From Uranotaenia lowii (lineage: Eukaryota > Arthropoda > Insecta > Diptera > Culicidae): 64,000 bases of DNA. The stretch is taken from contig NC_073691.1 of NCBI RefSeq assembly GCF_029784155.1, positions 146,694,496 through 146,758,495 on the forward strand, in the 5' to 3' direction. The notes under the pieces are model-generated. The model was not told the origin of the DNA, made no database searches, and saw nothing but the letters and a program-made list of their open reading frames with translations. The position numbers and the translations under genes are program-made. Numbering within the stretch: position 1 is the first letter of the stretch; every line of letters begins with the position of its first letter. Positions 63,736 through 64,000 of this stretch are shown piece by piece.

Positions 63736-64000
63736 ACAAAAATAGTTCATACATACCTAAACCTACATTGGACCTCTTCAACTGATGCACTGTTCCGCAC
63801 TGCATAACGGCTTTTTTTTTTGAAGAAAACATTCCTGCATTGAAATCTTTCTGGCTGGATACACTGAGCTACACAGCAGCGTCGCTAGAGCACAATTTTC
63901 TAGCCAGCTCCTTCTCTTTTCTTTAGAGCGAGCGACGTCCACCCGACCGTCAGAGCAACCGCAATCGGGCGCACTCGGCAAAAAGATAAGTGAACGTTGA
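63736..64000. other. Window end, nothing recognised
   Basis: The last 265 bases become less AT-rich but hold no open frame or repeat that I can support. Confidence 0.4.

Overview
This is a stretch of eukaryotic, very probably mosquito (Culicidae, likely Aedes-type), nuclear DNA made almost entirely of transposable elements. The inference rests on a Juan-like Jockey-clade retroposon, an RTE/JAM1-like retroposon, and several Tc1/mariner-type transposases with DD37E spacing, the signature of the mosquito ITmD37E family. AT-rich spacer DNA, abundant TA-flanked MITEs and poly(A) tails agree. No bacterial, phage, CRISPR, rRNA or tRNA feature was seen, and no host gene could be recognised with confidence.

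Left part (1-16,700): an edge-truncated DD37E transposon broken by a hAT-like MITE; a TA-flanked TIR element (4,839-5,664); a near-complete Juan-like retroposon (about 6,598-11,041) with intact ORF1 and damaged ORF2, followed tail-on by an inverted ORF1 fragment of the same family; and a second DD37E family (14,137-15,286).

Middle (17,111-22,777): a three-level nest. A DD37E transposon with TIRs of about 27 bp and TA duplications contains an RTE-type retroposon with a 13-bp target-site duplication, which itself contains a 1,008-bp TIR element. Two members of a GGGGAGA-TIR family follow (22,785-23,694; 26,505-27,745). Two copies of one EN-RT retroposon family lie at 28,155-30,650 (colinear, minus) and 36,876-40,035. 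The second carries its 5' half inverted relative to its 3' half, the signature of twin-primed reverse transcription. Between them are a piggyBac-type MITE (32,665-32,890) and another DD37E copy split by a TIR element.

Right part (42,495-62,137): a DD37E copy; a complete I-clade-like retroposon (43,812-48,946) with a 13-bp target-site duplication, intact ORF1, and ORF2 (EN-RT-RNase H-CCHC) broken by a single frameshift; a foldback MITE with a 10-bp duplication; a palindrome-rich TA MITE; and a complete Ty3/gypsy-type LTR retrotransposon (52,719-62,137). The LTR element has open gag and pol frames and two 1,256-bp LTRs in which I found one difference, so it is young and potentially active. The last 1.9 kb holds a weakly supported exon-like segment and decayed repeat.

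The genes do not form a pathway: each coding region serves mobilisation of its own element, and the MITEs depend on transposases encoded elsewhere. The main value of the window is the insertion order and the rearrangement junctions that can be read directly. Many boundaries below are exact to the base (TSD/TIR-defined); those described as 'about' are judged from loss of similarity.
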